From contig DAOOGN010000068.1 in assembly GCA_035415725.1 (NCBI GenBank), positions 1 through 24,529 of the forward strand: a DNA stretch of 24,529 nucleotides, given 5' to 3'. This DNA comes from DSWT01 sp035415725 (GTDB lineage Bacteria; Chloroflexota; Anaerolineae; B4-G1; SLSP01). The translations under genes were made by a program, and so were the position numbers. Positions 15,951 to 24,202 of this stretch are shown here, piece after piece. The notes under the pieces were generated by a model that was given only the letters and a program-made list of their open reading frames with translations, did no database searches and was not told the DNA's origin. The first letter of the stretch is position 1. Each line of letters begins with the position of its first letter.

Positions 15951-17854
15951 GTGCTTAGCGCGAATGCCTCGATATTCCACGTCTCCACGGCCATGGCATC
16001 CGGGGTGAATCCAAGCAAGTCAGGGCGTGCGGCGTAGAGGCGTGGATGGAAGAAGAGCGGCAGTGCCGGTAAATCTGCGCTGAAGAGGCGCTGCGCTTCG
16101 CTGTGGGCCGTCAGATAGTCCGGCTCGCCGGGGAGCGCGGCGAGCGCTTGCTGGCACAGCGCGTCGTATACCGGGTTGGTGTAGCCGCCGAAGTTCTGTC
16201 CGCTCCACTGATTGTCGGCGGACGAAATTTCCGTTGAAAGATACAGGTCGCAGGGTGGGGTAATGTCCGCGAGCCACGAAAACCCGGCCATGTCGAACTG
16301 CCGCCCGTAGAGGGTCGTGCCGGCCCCGTCTTTGAAGAAGGTCTCCGCATCGAGCGGCTCGACATCCGCCTGGATGCCGCATGCCGCCAGATCGGCGACG
16401 ATCAACGCGCTGATGGACCGGCGCACGTCCGCCGTCGTGGTGACGTAGCGGATGTGAAACGGCGTCCCGTCGAAGAAACCGGGGATGCCGTGCGCCTCGC
16501 GGATGCCGTCGCCGTCCCCATCGCGCCAGCCGACCTCTTCCAACAGTGCCTGGCCTTGCGTGGGATCGTAAGGGTGTTGGACGATGGCCGCGGCGGCATA
16601 GAGGGGGTGCGTCGCAGGAATGTACACATCGGCTACCAGACCCAGACCGCCCAGAGAACGTTCTACAAGGGCCTGGCGGTTGATGCAATCGGCGACGGCG
16701 CGCCGTGTCCGTGGATCCTGAAAGTAGGCTGGTGGCTCATTAGCGGGCGGCGGAGCGCTGTTGAAAGTCAGATGTTCCCACGTCGGGCCGGCGACGGCGT
16801 AAAGTTTGCTTTCCCCCGCCGTTTCCATCTCCCGCAAGCGTGGCAGGTCGCGTTCGAGGTACAGATCAAGGCTCAACACGTCACATAGACCCTGCGCCAG
16901 CGCGTCCAGGGCGGTTTCTACGTCCTGGTTGGAGATAAAGCGGAAGGTGAGGGTCTCGAAGTAAGGCGGCTTTTCCGCCGCGCGAAAGTAGAAGGGGTTG
17001 GGAGATAGCCGGATGTACTGCCCCGCTTCCCATTGGTCGATGACGTAAGGCCCATAGCTGAGCGGGGTGCGCATCACGTCATTGTGCTCTCCTAGCGTTG
17101 AGGGAGTGTAGCCGCTCCAGAGGTGTGCCGGCAATGGCGTCCAGAAGGCCGTGGCGTAGGCCGGATCGAGGAATCCAGGCAGTCCCACCCAGACGATAGT
17201 GTGCTCATCGGAGGCGGTATAACTGGCGGTGCGCCATTCTCGCCATTTCCAGTTGGGCGTTTCTGGACTGCGGGCCAGGTTGAAGCTGTAGACGGAATCG
17301 GCGGCGGTGAGTGGCTCGCCATCGGACCAGCGCAGATCGGGTTTGAGGGCGAACGTCACCCGCATTGCATCCATAGTGACGGGCCGTCCGTCAAAGGTGA
17401 CCGCGCAGTCGTCGGCGCGGCAACCGCTGGGACGGACGCGCGTGCCCGAGGTGAGTTTCACCACATCGCCGTTGGTGTCAACGATGAGCGCCTCTGTTTC
17501 TACCGCAACGGCTGCGATCACGGCATCGCCATCCGCCAGCGAGGGCAGTTTTTGTAGGATGACGGGTTGATAGCTGTAGCCGATTGTGTCAATCGGCCCG
17601 TCGTAGATAGCTTCGCGGATGGCCCTGGCGACATAGGAATCGTCCGCATAGAGGTACAGCGACGTTGGCTCCGCTCCCAGGCAGATGGCGAGGGTGCGTG
17701 GCTTCGGTGTGGGGGTGGGGGACGGCGTTGGCGTGAGGGTCGGCTCGGGCGTGGCCGGAGAGGGTGTGGGGGATGGCAGTGTGATGGGGGTACTGCTGCA
17801 CGCCATCAGCAGCGTGCATGTTGCCAGGAACAACAAGCGTAGCAAGCGCTTCAT
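15944..17854 (-). CDS. Extracytoplasmic solute-binding lipoprotein (SBP_bac_5, peptide/nickel type)
   Basis: A 636-residue ABC-transporter binding protein of the family that includes DppA, OppA and NikA. The signal sequence ends in LLMAC (lipidated C19), followed by a Thr/Pro/Ser linker to about residue 53. The family fold runs from about 55 to the end, with DLRWSDGEPLTAADSVYSF (about 190-210), SYGPYVIDQWEAGQYIRL, DPRTRRAVADCINRQALV and a final NPVYDALCQQALA region. Length is slightly above the usual 500-600 because of the linker. AGAGGTAA precedes the ATG. It follows the SDR gene by 54 nt on the same strand. No permease or ATPase gene is nearby, so the partner transporter must be elsewhere; the substrate cannot be read from sequence. 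Confidence 0.9.
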   Translation of the reverse strand: MKRLLRLLFLATCTLLMACSSTPITLPSPTPSPATPEPTLTPTPSPTPTPKPRTLAICLGAEPTSLYLYADDSYVARAIREAIYDGPIDTIGYSYQPVILQKLPSLADGDAVIAAVAVETEALIVDTNGDVVKLTSGTRVRPSGCRADDCAVTFDGRPVTMDAMRVTFALKPDLRWSDGEPLTAADSVYSFNLARSPETPNWKWREWRTASYTASDEHTIVWVGLPGFLDPAYATAFWTPLPAHLWSGYTPSTLGEHNDVMRTPLSYGPYVIDQWEAGQYIRLSPNPFYFRAAEKPPYFETLTFRFISNQDVETALDALAQGLCDVLSLDLYLERDLPRLREMETAGESKLYAVAGPTWEHLTFNSAPPPANEPPAYFQDPRTRRAVADCINRQALVERSLGGLGLVADVYIPATHPLYAAAAIVQHPYDPTQGQALLEEVGWRDGDGDGIREAHGIPGFFDGTPFHIRYVTTTADVRRSISALIVADLAACGIQADVEPLDAETFFKDGAGTTLYGRQFDMAGFSWLADITPPCDLYLSTEISSADNQWSGQNFGGYTNPVYDALCQQALAALPGEPDYLTAHSEAQRLFSADLPALPLFFHPRLYAARPDLLGFTPDAMAVETWNIEAFALSTE

Positions 17855-17908
17855 AAGTTACCTCTGGGAACAAAACCCATCTTCACGAGGCCAAGATTGG
17901 CGGTGGAA

Positions 17909-18700
17909 TTACATCACGGCGCGAGCCATGCCCCCATCGACGAGGAGAGTGACGCCGGTGATGTAGGAGGCAGCCGGTGAGAGCAGAAAGGCGGCAACGC
18001 GCGCAAATTCAACCGGGTCGGCCATACGGCGCAGTGGCACATCGACAGCAATTTTGGCAGCTTCTTCTTCGAGGGTGGTGCTGTTCTGCTCAGAACGCGC
18101 ACGCAGGATTTCGTTCAGCCGTTCAGTGCGTGTCCATCCGGGCGCGATGGCATTGACGCGGATATTGTCGGCCCCCAATTCGATGGAGAGCGTTTTGACC
18201 AGCCCCACGACGGCGGTGCGCAGAGCGTTGGAGATGGTCAGCCCGTCCAACGGCTGGCGCACGGTGATGGAGGTGTTGGCGAGGATGCTGCCTTCGCCCT
18301 GCCGGCGCATCAGCGGGACAACGGCATAGGCCAGCCGGATGGCGCTCTGGAGGGTGAGTTGGATCGCGGCGTCCCAATGTTCCATCGTGAGGCTCAGAAA
18401 ATGGCCGGGCATTGGCCCGCCGGCATTGATAAAGAGCATATCGATGCGTTGGAATTGGGCGACAGTCTGTTCGACCAGCCGCTGAATATCCGCTGCCTGG
18501 GCGATATCGGCGACAACCGGCAGCACGGTCACGCCGGTTTCACGGCGCAGATGGTGGGCGGCTTCTTCCAAGGCGGTTTCATTGCGGGCGCAGAGCGCGA
18601 TGTTGACGCCCTCTTGAGCCAGAGCACGCGCGGTTGCATACCCCAGTCCGCGACTTGCCGCTGTGATCAGCGCAGTTTTCCCCTTAAGCATCAGATCCAT
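17909..18700 (-). CDS. SDR-fold protein with atypical active site (FabG-like)
   Basis: A 263-residue short-chain dehydrogenase/reductase-fold protein. The Rossmann start reads TAASRGLG (13-20), where classical members have TGxxxGxG. NAGG (92-95), the post-catalytic APGWTRT and the C-terminal ITGVTLLVDGG are normal. The catalytic Ser is present (S144), but the residue 13 positions later, normally Tyr, is S157, and the Lys at +4 is R161 (SNALR instead of YxxxK). Some FabG-like subgroups are known to deviate in this way. The reaction, if any, is unknown. GGAGAGG lies about 6 nt before the ATG. It probably shares a transcript with the SBP gene downstream. Confidence 0.88.
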   Translation of the reverse strand: MDLMLKGKTALITAASRGLGYATARALAQEGVNIALCARNETALEEAAHHLRRETGVTVLPVVADIAQAADIQRLVEQTVAQFQRIDMLFINAGGPMPGHFLSLTMEHWDAAIQLTLQSAIRLAYAVVPLMRRQGEGSILANTSITVRQPLDGLTISNALRTAVVGLVKTLSIELGADNIRVNAIAPGWTRTERLNEILRARSEQNSTTLEEEAAKIAVDVPLRRMADPVEFARVAAFLLSPAASYITGVTLLVDGGMARAVM

Positions 18701-18823
18701 TGCCCTCTCCTCGTATAAAATACTCTGATAGTCGTTAGTTAAGTAGTCCTGTGATCATTTTCATTATCGGGGCTACACCGCAGGTTCCGTCACCCTCCTT
18801 CGTAATGCGCTGGGCGCCATTCG

Positions 18824-19258
18824 TCATTCGCTCTGGGCGGCATGCAGGATCTCGAAGCGCAGGATGGTCTCGCCGATGCGAACATGGTCGCCGGAGGTCA
18901 AGGGCGACGGGCAGGTGATGCGCTCATCGTTGAGGAAGGTGCCGTTGTGACTCCCCAGGTCTTCGAGCCACCACAGGTTTTCGCGCCAGAGAATCATCGC
19001 GTGACGGGTGGAGGCAAACGGATCGCTGAGCGGCAAGACGTTGGCGGCGCCGCGTCCTATCGCCGTGACCGGATGCAAGGAGACGCACTTCCCTTCCTCT
19101 TCACCTTGTTCGATGACGACTTGGGCCGCCGGCTGTGTGACCGCAGGTGGCTTCTCGTTGTGTCGCCATCCCTGCCAGAGCACGTACAGAGCCACGGCCA
19201 GGAAGGCGTAGAGCAAGGCGGCTAACGCCAGACGCAAAATCAGCAATAACTCACCCAC
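18824..19258 (-). CDS. Membrane-anchored FHA-domain protein (FhaB-like)
   Basis: A 144-residue protein with one N-terminal transmembrane helix (about 5-29), a charged linker, and a C-terminal FHA domain (about 60-138), which binds phosphothreonine peptides. FHA signatures are all seen: IGRG (67-70), STRH (S83, H86) and SHNGTFLN (103-110). Size and order match the FhaB/FipA type encoded next to FhaA in Actinobacteria and some Chloroflexota. The start is GTG 19258, 1 nt after the upstream stop, with its ribosome site (GAGGGTG) inside the end of the upstream gene, which implies translational coupling. Unlike the actinobacterial cluster, no PP2C phosphatase, RodA, PBP or PknB gene adjoins. Confidence 0.88.
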   Translation of the reverse strand: MGELLLILRLALAALLYAFLAVALYVLWQGWRHNEKPPAVTQPAAQVVIEQGEEEGKCVSLHPVTAIGRGAANVLPLSDPFASTRHAMILWRENLWWLEDLGSHNGTFLNDERITCPSPLTSGDHVRIGETILRFEILHAAQSE

Positions 19259-19259
19259 T

Positions 19260-20039
19260 TTACACCCTCAACGGCGGCCCGGCCCGGGTATCCCTGTCAT
19301 TGTAGTAGCGTTCGCCTTCCTCTTCTGCATAGATGAGATCAATGCCGGCAAGGGAGATCACATCGCCGGGACGGAGCACGATCTCCTGGACGGCGAACCC
19401 GTTGACGGTGGTTCCGCCGCTGCTGCCCAAATCCTGCAAGATGTAATGTCCGTAGCGGCAACGCAGTTGCGCGTGATAGCGGGAGACATGCCCGTCTTCC
19501 AGGATGAGGTCGTTGTCGAGGGCGCGCCCGATGCGCACCAGCGGCTGCGTCAGATCGAAGGTACGTTCCCCCTGGATAATGAGATAGGCCTGCAGGTCGC
19601 TGGTTTCTTCCGCCAGGCGTCGGCGCACACGTTCCAGGTCCAGATCGCGGGTTGGCTCATAGGACACAGGGAAGGGGTTCTCCGGCGCGATTTGTACAGT
19701 GTGCAGCGGCACTTCCGCTCTGGCTTCCAACAACATGGCCGGTGGCTCCATTAACCGGACCCTCATCTTTTCTGCCAGCGTTTTGAGGGCGTCCGCGAGC
19801 TGCATATCGAGATGCGGATGATGATATTGGAGGGCCTGTAAATCCTCCGGGTTCAGCGTGATGCGATAGCGCGCCGGTATTTCGGGCGTCCCGTCGGCGC
19901 CGATGCGTTCTCCATCTTCCAACGCGCGCACGAGATGGCGTGCTACATCCTGTGAGAGCAACTGTCCGGCAAACAGCCGCACGAAAGGCTCTTCGACGAT
20001 TTGCTCGATCCAGTTTTCGAGACGCATCAGGCTTTTCAT
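19260..20039 (-). CDS. DUF3662 plus FHA protein (FhaA-like)
   Basis: A 259-residue cytoplasmic protein. Residues 1 to about 110 match the FhaA N-terminal domain (DUF3662), with RLENWIEQIVEEPFVRLFAG and a RYRITLNPEDLQAL segment. An FHA domain follows at about 151-237 with VRIGRA (168-173), VSRYHA (S186, H189) and TTVNG (N213). In Actinobacteria FhaA reads kinase phosphorylation and binds peptidoglycan-synthesis proteins; a similar role here is inferred. A TATAAT box lies 8 nt upstream of the ATG and no Shine-Dalgarno sequence is seen, suggesting a leaderless transcript. It is the first gene of a possible four-gene minus-strand transcript. Confidence 0.9.
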   Translation of the reverse strand: MKSLMRLENWIEQIVEEPFVRLFAGQLLSQDVARHLVRALEDGERIGADGTPEIPARYRITLNPEDLQALQYHHPHLDMQLADALKTLAEKMRVRLMEPPAMLLEARAEVPLHTVQIAPENPFPVSYEPTRDLDLERVRRRLAEETSDLQAYLIIQGERTFDLTQPLVRIGRALDNDLILEDGHVSRYHAQLRCRYGHYILQDLGSSGGTTVNGFAVQEIVLRPGDVISLAGIDLIYAEEEGERYYNDRDTRAGPPLRV

Positions 20040-20047
20040 ACGCAGAG

Positions 20048-20075
20048 ATTATAGACGCAAAACCGGAGGGGGCAA
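20048..20075 (-). promoter_or_regulatory. Promoter of the FHA genes, likely leaderless
   Basis: On the minus strand TTGCCC (complement of 20070-20075) and TATAAT (complement of 20048-20053) are 16 nt apart. Only 8 nt separate the -10 box from the ATG ending at 20039, so transcription should begin at or near the start codon. Confidence 0.55.
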
Positions 20076-20119
20076 ATGAGAGGCGAAAAATGGGTCGAGG
20101 CATTTTCGAGACACTGGGT

Positions 20120-20125
20120 TATAAT
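20120..20125 (+). promoter_or_regulatory. Candidate -10 box for the ligase fusion gene
   Basis: A perfect TATAAT ends 7 nt before the ATG at 20133. No good -35 box is seen at 16-18 nt. The spacing matches the other two presumed leaderless promoters in the window and supports starting the protein at 20133. Confidence 0.4.
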
Positions 20126-20132
20126 GCCCCCT

Positions 20133-23100
20133 ATGAAACGAAAGCCGATGCTGATCCTGGTCCTGGGAATCATCCTGATCGTTGTGGCGGTAGGGGGTGC
20201 CGTGCAACTGCGCGCGCGCCGACAATTTCTGACCCGCGGCTGGGAGACCGGTTTCCCCGCGCCGTTGCCGGATACGGAACTGCCGCGCGCATGCGTCAAT
20301 GCCGCGTTGGAACAGTATGACGCCGAACATCTGGCCTGGGCGCTGGATACGATCACCGCCGGCGGTTTTGCCTGGGTGCGCCAGCGTTTCGCCTGGGCCG
20401 CCATCGAACCCACGCCGGGCGATTTTCACTGGGAGGCATGGGATGTGCTGGTGGCGGCGGCCAAGACGCGCGACCTGCGCCTGATCGCTGTCCTCGACAC
20501 GGCGCCCGCGTGGGCGGGGATGCCGCCCGAGCCTGCGGCCTTTGCCCACTTCGCCGGCGCGTTCGCCGCCCGTTACGGTGACACCTTTACCTACTACCAG
20601 ATCTGGCATAACCCCAATCTCGGCGACGCCTGGGGCGGCTACGCCGACGCTTACGCCTACACCGAACTACTCGCGGGCGCAGCGGACGCCATCCGCACGG
20701 CGGACACCGATGCGCGTATCGTGCTCGGCGGCCTTGCCCCCACCATCGAGACGGGCGAACGCAACTACGCCGAGGACGTCTTCCTGGAGATGCTGTACGT
20801 GGCGGGCGCCCAGCCTTACTTCGACGTGGTTGCCACACAGCCTTACGGCTTTTCCGCTGCCCCGGAGGAGCGCGCGGTGGGACGTGACGTTTTCACCTTC
20901 TCGCGGGCGATCCTGGTCCGTGAAACGTTGGAGGCGCATGGCGATGGGAACAAAGCCGTGTGGGCCAGTCATTTTGGCTGGAACAGCAAGCCGGCCGGGT
21001 GGCCCGGCCCCACTTCGATCTGGGGCAGTGTGGATGAGACGACCCAGGCGGATTACACCGTCGCGGCGTTGGCGCGGGCGGAGCGCGAGTGGCCCTGGAT
21101 GGGGGTGATGTGCGTCAATGGCTTCCAGCCGCGCCCGGAAAGCGGCGTCGCCGGCGCCGTCCCCGACGCCGAGGAACATTGGGGTTTCGCGTTGCTAGGA
21201 CCGGATGGCGAACCGCGTCCGGTTTATGCGGCACTGCAGGCGTGGAACACCCGTCCGCGTGTGGCGACGCCCGGCGGGTACAACGCCGGCACGTCGCTGG
21301 CGAACTTCGACGGCACGTGGACGCGCGGTCCGCAGGGCGCGGACATCGGCCAGAGCGGCGACCGGGTGACGCTGGCATTTGAGGGCACCGGCGTCGCCCT
21401 GACGGTACGGCGCGGCCCGTACCGCGCCTTCCTCTTCGTCACCGTCGACGGCGAACCGGCCCCCGCACTGCCCCGTGACCGGCAGGGACATGCCTACGTC
21501 GTCCTCTACGATCCCTTGGCAGCCGTGGCGACCGTCCCCCTGGCGGAGAACCTTCCTTACGGACGGCACACCGTCGAAGTGGTCGCCGAGCGCGGGTGGG
21601 GGCAGTGGGCGCTCGCCGATTGGCGCGTGGCCAATCAGCCTGAGACTGCCGGCGACGCGCGTGGCTATGCAGTGCTGGCGGTTCTCGGCGTAGGCGGGCT
21701 GACGTTGGCCGTGTTGGCCGGGCGGCGCGTGGATTGGGGACGTCTGGGGCAGAATGGACGTCGGCTATGGTGCCGGCTGCGTGAAGGGGGACAGATCATG
21801 CTCGCCGGGGTGTTGAGCGCGATCTACCTCTTCGCCGCATGGCGGGTGATGATGGGAGAGGGCGTCTTTCGCCGTCTGGGGGATGGTGGTGAGTCGGTTG
21901 TGTTGCTGCTGGCGGTGGGGATGTACTACTTCTCGCCGTGGCTGCTGCTGACGCTGGGCGCGGGCGTGCTGGTCTCGCTCATCGTCTTCATGCGGCCCGC
22001 CTTGGGGCTGATGCTCACGATGTTCGCTGCGCCGCTGTATATGCACCCCCTTTCGCTGCTCGGCAAGTCATTCTCGCTGGCGGAACTGGTGCTGCTGCCC
22101 ACCCTGCTGGGAAGTTTGGTGCACATCGTGGGGATGCTCAAAGATGGCAAGCGCCTGCACCTGCCGCGCCGCCAGGTGCTGCTGGTGACGGCGTTCGTCG
22201 CCGTGGCGCTGCTCTCGACGCTCTGGGCGGACAATCGCCATGTGGCGCTGCGGGAACTGCGTTTGGTGATCCTCGAACCGGCGTTGTTCTACCTGGCGTT
22301 GATCGCCTTGCCGCTGGAGAAACACGAGCGCTGGCGCATCCTCGACGCCTGGGTGGGCAGTGCGGTAATGGTCGCTGGGGTGGGGTTGGTACAGTATTTC
22401 CTCCTGGGCGACGTGATTACGGCAGAGGGCGGGATGCAGCGACTGCGCAGTCTCTATGGCTCGCCCAACAACGTGGGACTGTACCTGGGACGGGCACTGC
22501 CTTTGATGCTCGCGGTGGTGTTCTTCAGTAGCGGCGCACGTAGTAACGGTAACGGATTTAGCCGTTCTGGAACGGCTATGCAGGTACGGCGCCGGTTGTA
22601 CGCGCTGGCCTGTGTGCCGGTCGGAGTGGCGCTGTTGCTGAGCCTCTCGCGCGGCGCGATTGTCCTGGGCGTTCCGGCGGCGCTGTTGGTGTTGGGCATC
22701 CTCGGCGGGCCGCAGTGGCGACGGGCGACGGCGGTTGTCTTGCTGCTCGGCGTCGTGGCGATGATTCCCTTGCTGCGCACGCCGCGCTTTGCGGGGATGT
22801 TCGACTTGAGCGGCGGTACGACGGGATTCCGTCTGGCATTGTGGCATAGCGCGTGGGGGATGATCCGCGCTCATCCGCTTTTGGGGGTGGGGCCGGATAA
22901 CTTCCTTTACGCCTATCGCACTCGCTACGTTTTACCGACGGCGTGGGAGGAGTTCAATCTCGCGCACCCGCACAACGTGGTGATGGATTTCGCCGCCCGC
23001 CTGGGCATTTTGGGGCTGATGACGTTCGTGGGGCTGCAAGTGTCGTTCTGGCGCCAGGTGTGGCCTCTGCGGACGAGTGCCAACCCTGAACTGCGGGCGC

Positions 23101-23258
23101 TGGCGCTCGGTGTGATGGCTTCGATGGCCGACTTCCTGGCGCACGGCATGGTGGATGCGTCGTATTTTGTGATCGATCTGGCCTTCGTTTTCTTCTTATC
23201 GCTGGCGTTGGGGGTGTGGCTGGAAGAAGATCAATCTGCGACCTCTAAATTGATCTGA
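20133..23258 (+). CDS. Glycosidase-like domain fused to O-antigen ligase-type membrane domain
   Basis: A 1041-residue protein. A signal-anchor helix (about 6-24) leads to a TIM-barrel-like domain resembling GH5/GH39 clan-A enzymes (about 45-375). It shows AFAWVRQRFAWAAIEP, then FTYYQIWHNPN where WNEPN is expected (N160 in place of Glu), and VWASHFGWN where TEFGW is expected (H280 in place of Glu). A beta-sandwich-like segment follows (about 390-505). The rest is polytopic (about 510-1040) with Wzy_C features: LSLSRGAIVLG, GVGPDNF and AHPHNVVMD. It likely ligates or polymerises lipid-linked sugars outside the membrane. Start: ATG 20133 gives a natural signal anchor. ATG 20076 with GGAGGGGG upstream would add 19 residues and cannot be excluded. 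Confidence 0.85.
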   Translation: MKRKPMLILVLGIILIVVAVGGAVQLRARRQFLTRGWETGFPAPLPDTELPRACVNAALEQYDAEHLAWALDTITAGGFAWVRQRFAWAAIEPTPGDFHWEAWDVLVAAAKTRDLRLIAVLDTAPAWAGMPPEPAAFAHFAGAFAARYGDTFTYYQIWHNPNLGDAWGGYADAYAYTELLAGAADAIRTADTDARIVLGGLAPTIETGERNYAEDVFLEMLYVAGAQPYFDVVATQPYGFSAAPEERAVGRDVFTFSRAILVRETLEAHGDGNKAVWASHFGWNSKPAGWPGPTSIWGSVDETTQADYTVAALARAEREWPWMGVMCVNGFQPRPESGVAGAVPDAEEHWGFALLGPDGEPRPVYAALQAWNTRPRVATPGGYNAGTSLANFDGTWTRGPQGADIGQSGDRVTLAFEGTGVALTVRRGPYRAFLFVTVDGEPAPALPRDRQGHAYVVLYDPLAAVATVPLAENLPYGRHTVEVVAERGWGQWALADWRVANQPETAGDARGYAVLAVLGVGGLTLAVLAGRRVDWGRLGQNGRRLWCRLREGGQIMLAGVLSAIYLFAAWRVMMGEGVFRRLGDGGESVVLLLAVGMYYFSPWLLLTLGAGVLVSLIVFMRPALGLMLTMFAAPLYMHPLSLLGKSFSLAELVLLPTLLGSLVHIVGMLKDGKRLHLPRRQVLLVTAFVAVALLSTLWADNRHVALRELRLVILEPALFYLALIALPLEKHERWRILDAWVGSAVMVAGVGLVQYFLLGDVITAEGGMQRLRSLYGSPNNVGLYLGRALPLMLAVVFFSSGARSNGNGFSRSGTAMQVRRRLYALACVPVGVALLLSLSRGAIVLGVPAALLVLGILGGPQWRRATAVVLLLGVVAMIPLLRTPRFAGMFDLSGGTTGFRLALWHSAWGMIRAHPLLGVGPDNFLYAYRTRYVLPTAWEEFNLAHPHNVVMDFAARLGILGLMTFVGLQVSFWRQVWPLRTSANPELRALALGVMASMADFLAHGMVDASYFVIDLAFVFFLSLALGVWLEEDQSATSKLI
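22559..22578. repeat. Perfect palindrome inside the ligase gene
   Basis: TAGCCGTTC (22559-22567) and GAACGGCTA (22570-22578) enclose a 2-nt loop. They are translated in frame as part of a Ser/Gly/Asn-rich loop (about residues 803-816) between two hydrophobic stretches. The bases just before it (AACGG twice) suggest part of a longer palindromic repeat. Confidence 0.75.
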
Positions 23259-24034
23259 CCGACCCCGGCCTGAATGTAGATCTCCAGCGTGACATCGGAT
23301 TTCCCGTAGGTTTCGTTGACGTAGGCGTTGCCTTGTCGGATCAATCCATTGGCGTTGACATCTCCGAGCGCCCTGTCGATGGTGACGTGGACACCGATGT
23401 CTGGGGGAAGACGCAGAACTGTCTGTCCTATGCCGCTCTGAAGATCGACGTTGACGTTCTCTTTCCACGCGCCGTTCAGATCAAGGGTGACGTTCCCGGC
23501 CCCCATATCGCACTCCAGATGTTGCAGGCTTTGGTTGCCGTTCAGATCGATGGTGTAATCTCCGGCTCCCAGTTGGATATCCAACTGCGTCACGTTTAGC
23601 TCGCCCAGGTTGAGGTTGCCGGTCCCGGCGCCGGCTTCGATGCGCATATTCAGCGGGACTTCTTCGTTGAACGCGAGTCTCCATTTGTAACGGACGTCGC
23701 GCATGGCGATCTGCTCGGTGTTAGGCTGCCGGATAGTGAGTCGCCCGGTCCCGGCGGCGACTTCATAGGTCACTGCGGGTTTCCATTCCGCAACATCATA
23801 CGTGAAATTGGCCTCTACAAGCGCCTCGGCGCCGCTTTCAATGTTAAGCTCACCGGCGCCCATCTTAAGTGTTGCCCGTACCTGCTCGGCGTCGCCCAAT
23901 TCCACCGTCTGCGACTCATCTCTCAGTTCTCCCACTGTAGCTGTATCAACGTGGACATTCGTAGTCGCACACCCGAGGGAAATGAGCCATACGGCCATGA
24001 TGATTAACGAAGGTGCCCGTGTTTTCTTGTTCAT
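23231..24034 (-). CDS. Toast-rack domain lipoprotein (DUF2154-like)
   Basis: A 267-residue exported protein. The N-terminus MNKKTRAPSLIIMAVWLISLGC ends in a lipobox-like SLGC (C22). The mature part is a repetitive beta-structure with recurring Gly-Ala-Gly turns: MGAGELNI, AGAGTGNLNL, LGAGDYTIDL, MGAGNVTLDL and AGVGQINLEV, as in toast-rack/LiaF-like adhesin-type domains. Its role is unknown; related domains occur in envelope-stress proteins. ATG 24034 was chosen because GAGGAGG lies 6 nt upstream and gives a lipoprotein signal; an in-frame extension to 24154 would be highly charged. Its last 28 bases overlap the end of the convergent ligase gene, where a 7-bp inverted repeat (23229-23235/23249-23255) is found. 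Confidence 0.85.
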   Translation of the reverse strand: MNKKTRAPSLIIMAVWLISLGCATTNVHVDTATVGELRDESQTVELGDAEQVRATLKMGAGELNIESGAEALVEANFTYDVAEWKPAVTYEVAAGTGRLTIRQPNTEQIAMRDVRYKWRLAFNEEVPLNMRIEAGAGTGNLNLGELNVTQLDIQLGAGDYTIDLNGNQSLQHLECDMGAGNVTLDLNGAWKENVNVDLQSGIGQTVLRLPPDIGVHVTIDRALGDVNANGLIRQGNAYVNETYGKSDVTLEIYIQAGVGQINLEVAD

Positions 24035-24202
24035 TATAACCTCCTCTTTACGTTGTAACCCACGTTGCCGTCGACACCCCCTCCTTATTTTTTCTTCCCT
24101 CCCTTGTTTATTGAGGAAGGAGCAAGGGGATAGTTTTTGCGCGTCGGGGGACAACTTGAGCTAACTATGAGCTAATACGGACAGAAGTGGCAAAGGTTGC
24201 AC

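Noticed and set aside
20076..20132. Earlier start of the ligase fusion at ATG 20076
   Set aside because: GGAGGGGG upstream is attractive, but it adds 19 residues before a natural signal anchor and places a perfect TATAAT inside the coding region. Kept only as an alternative.
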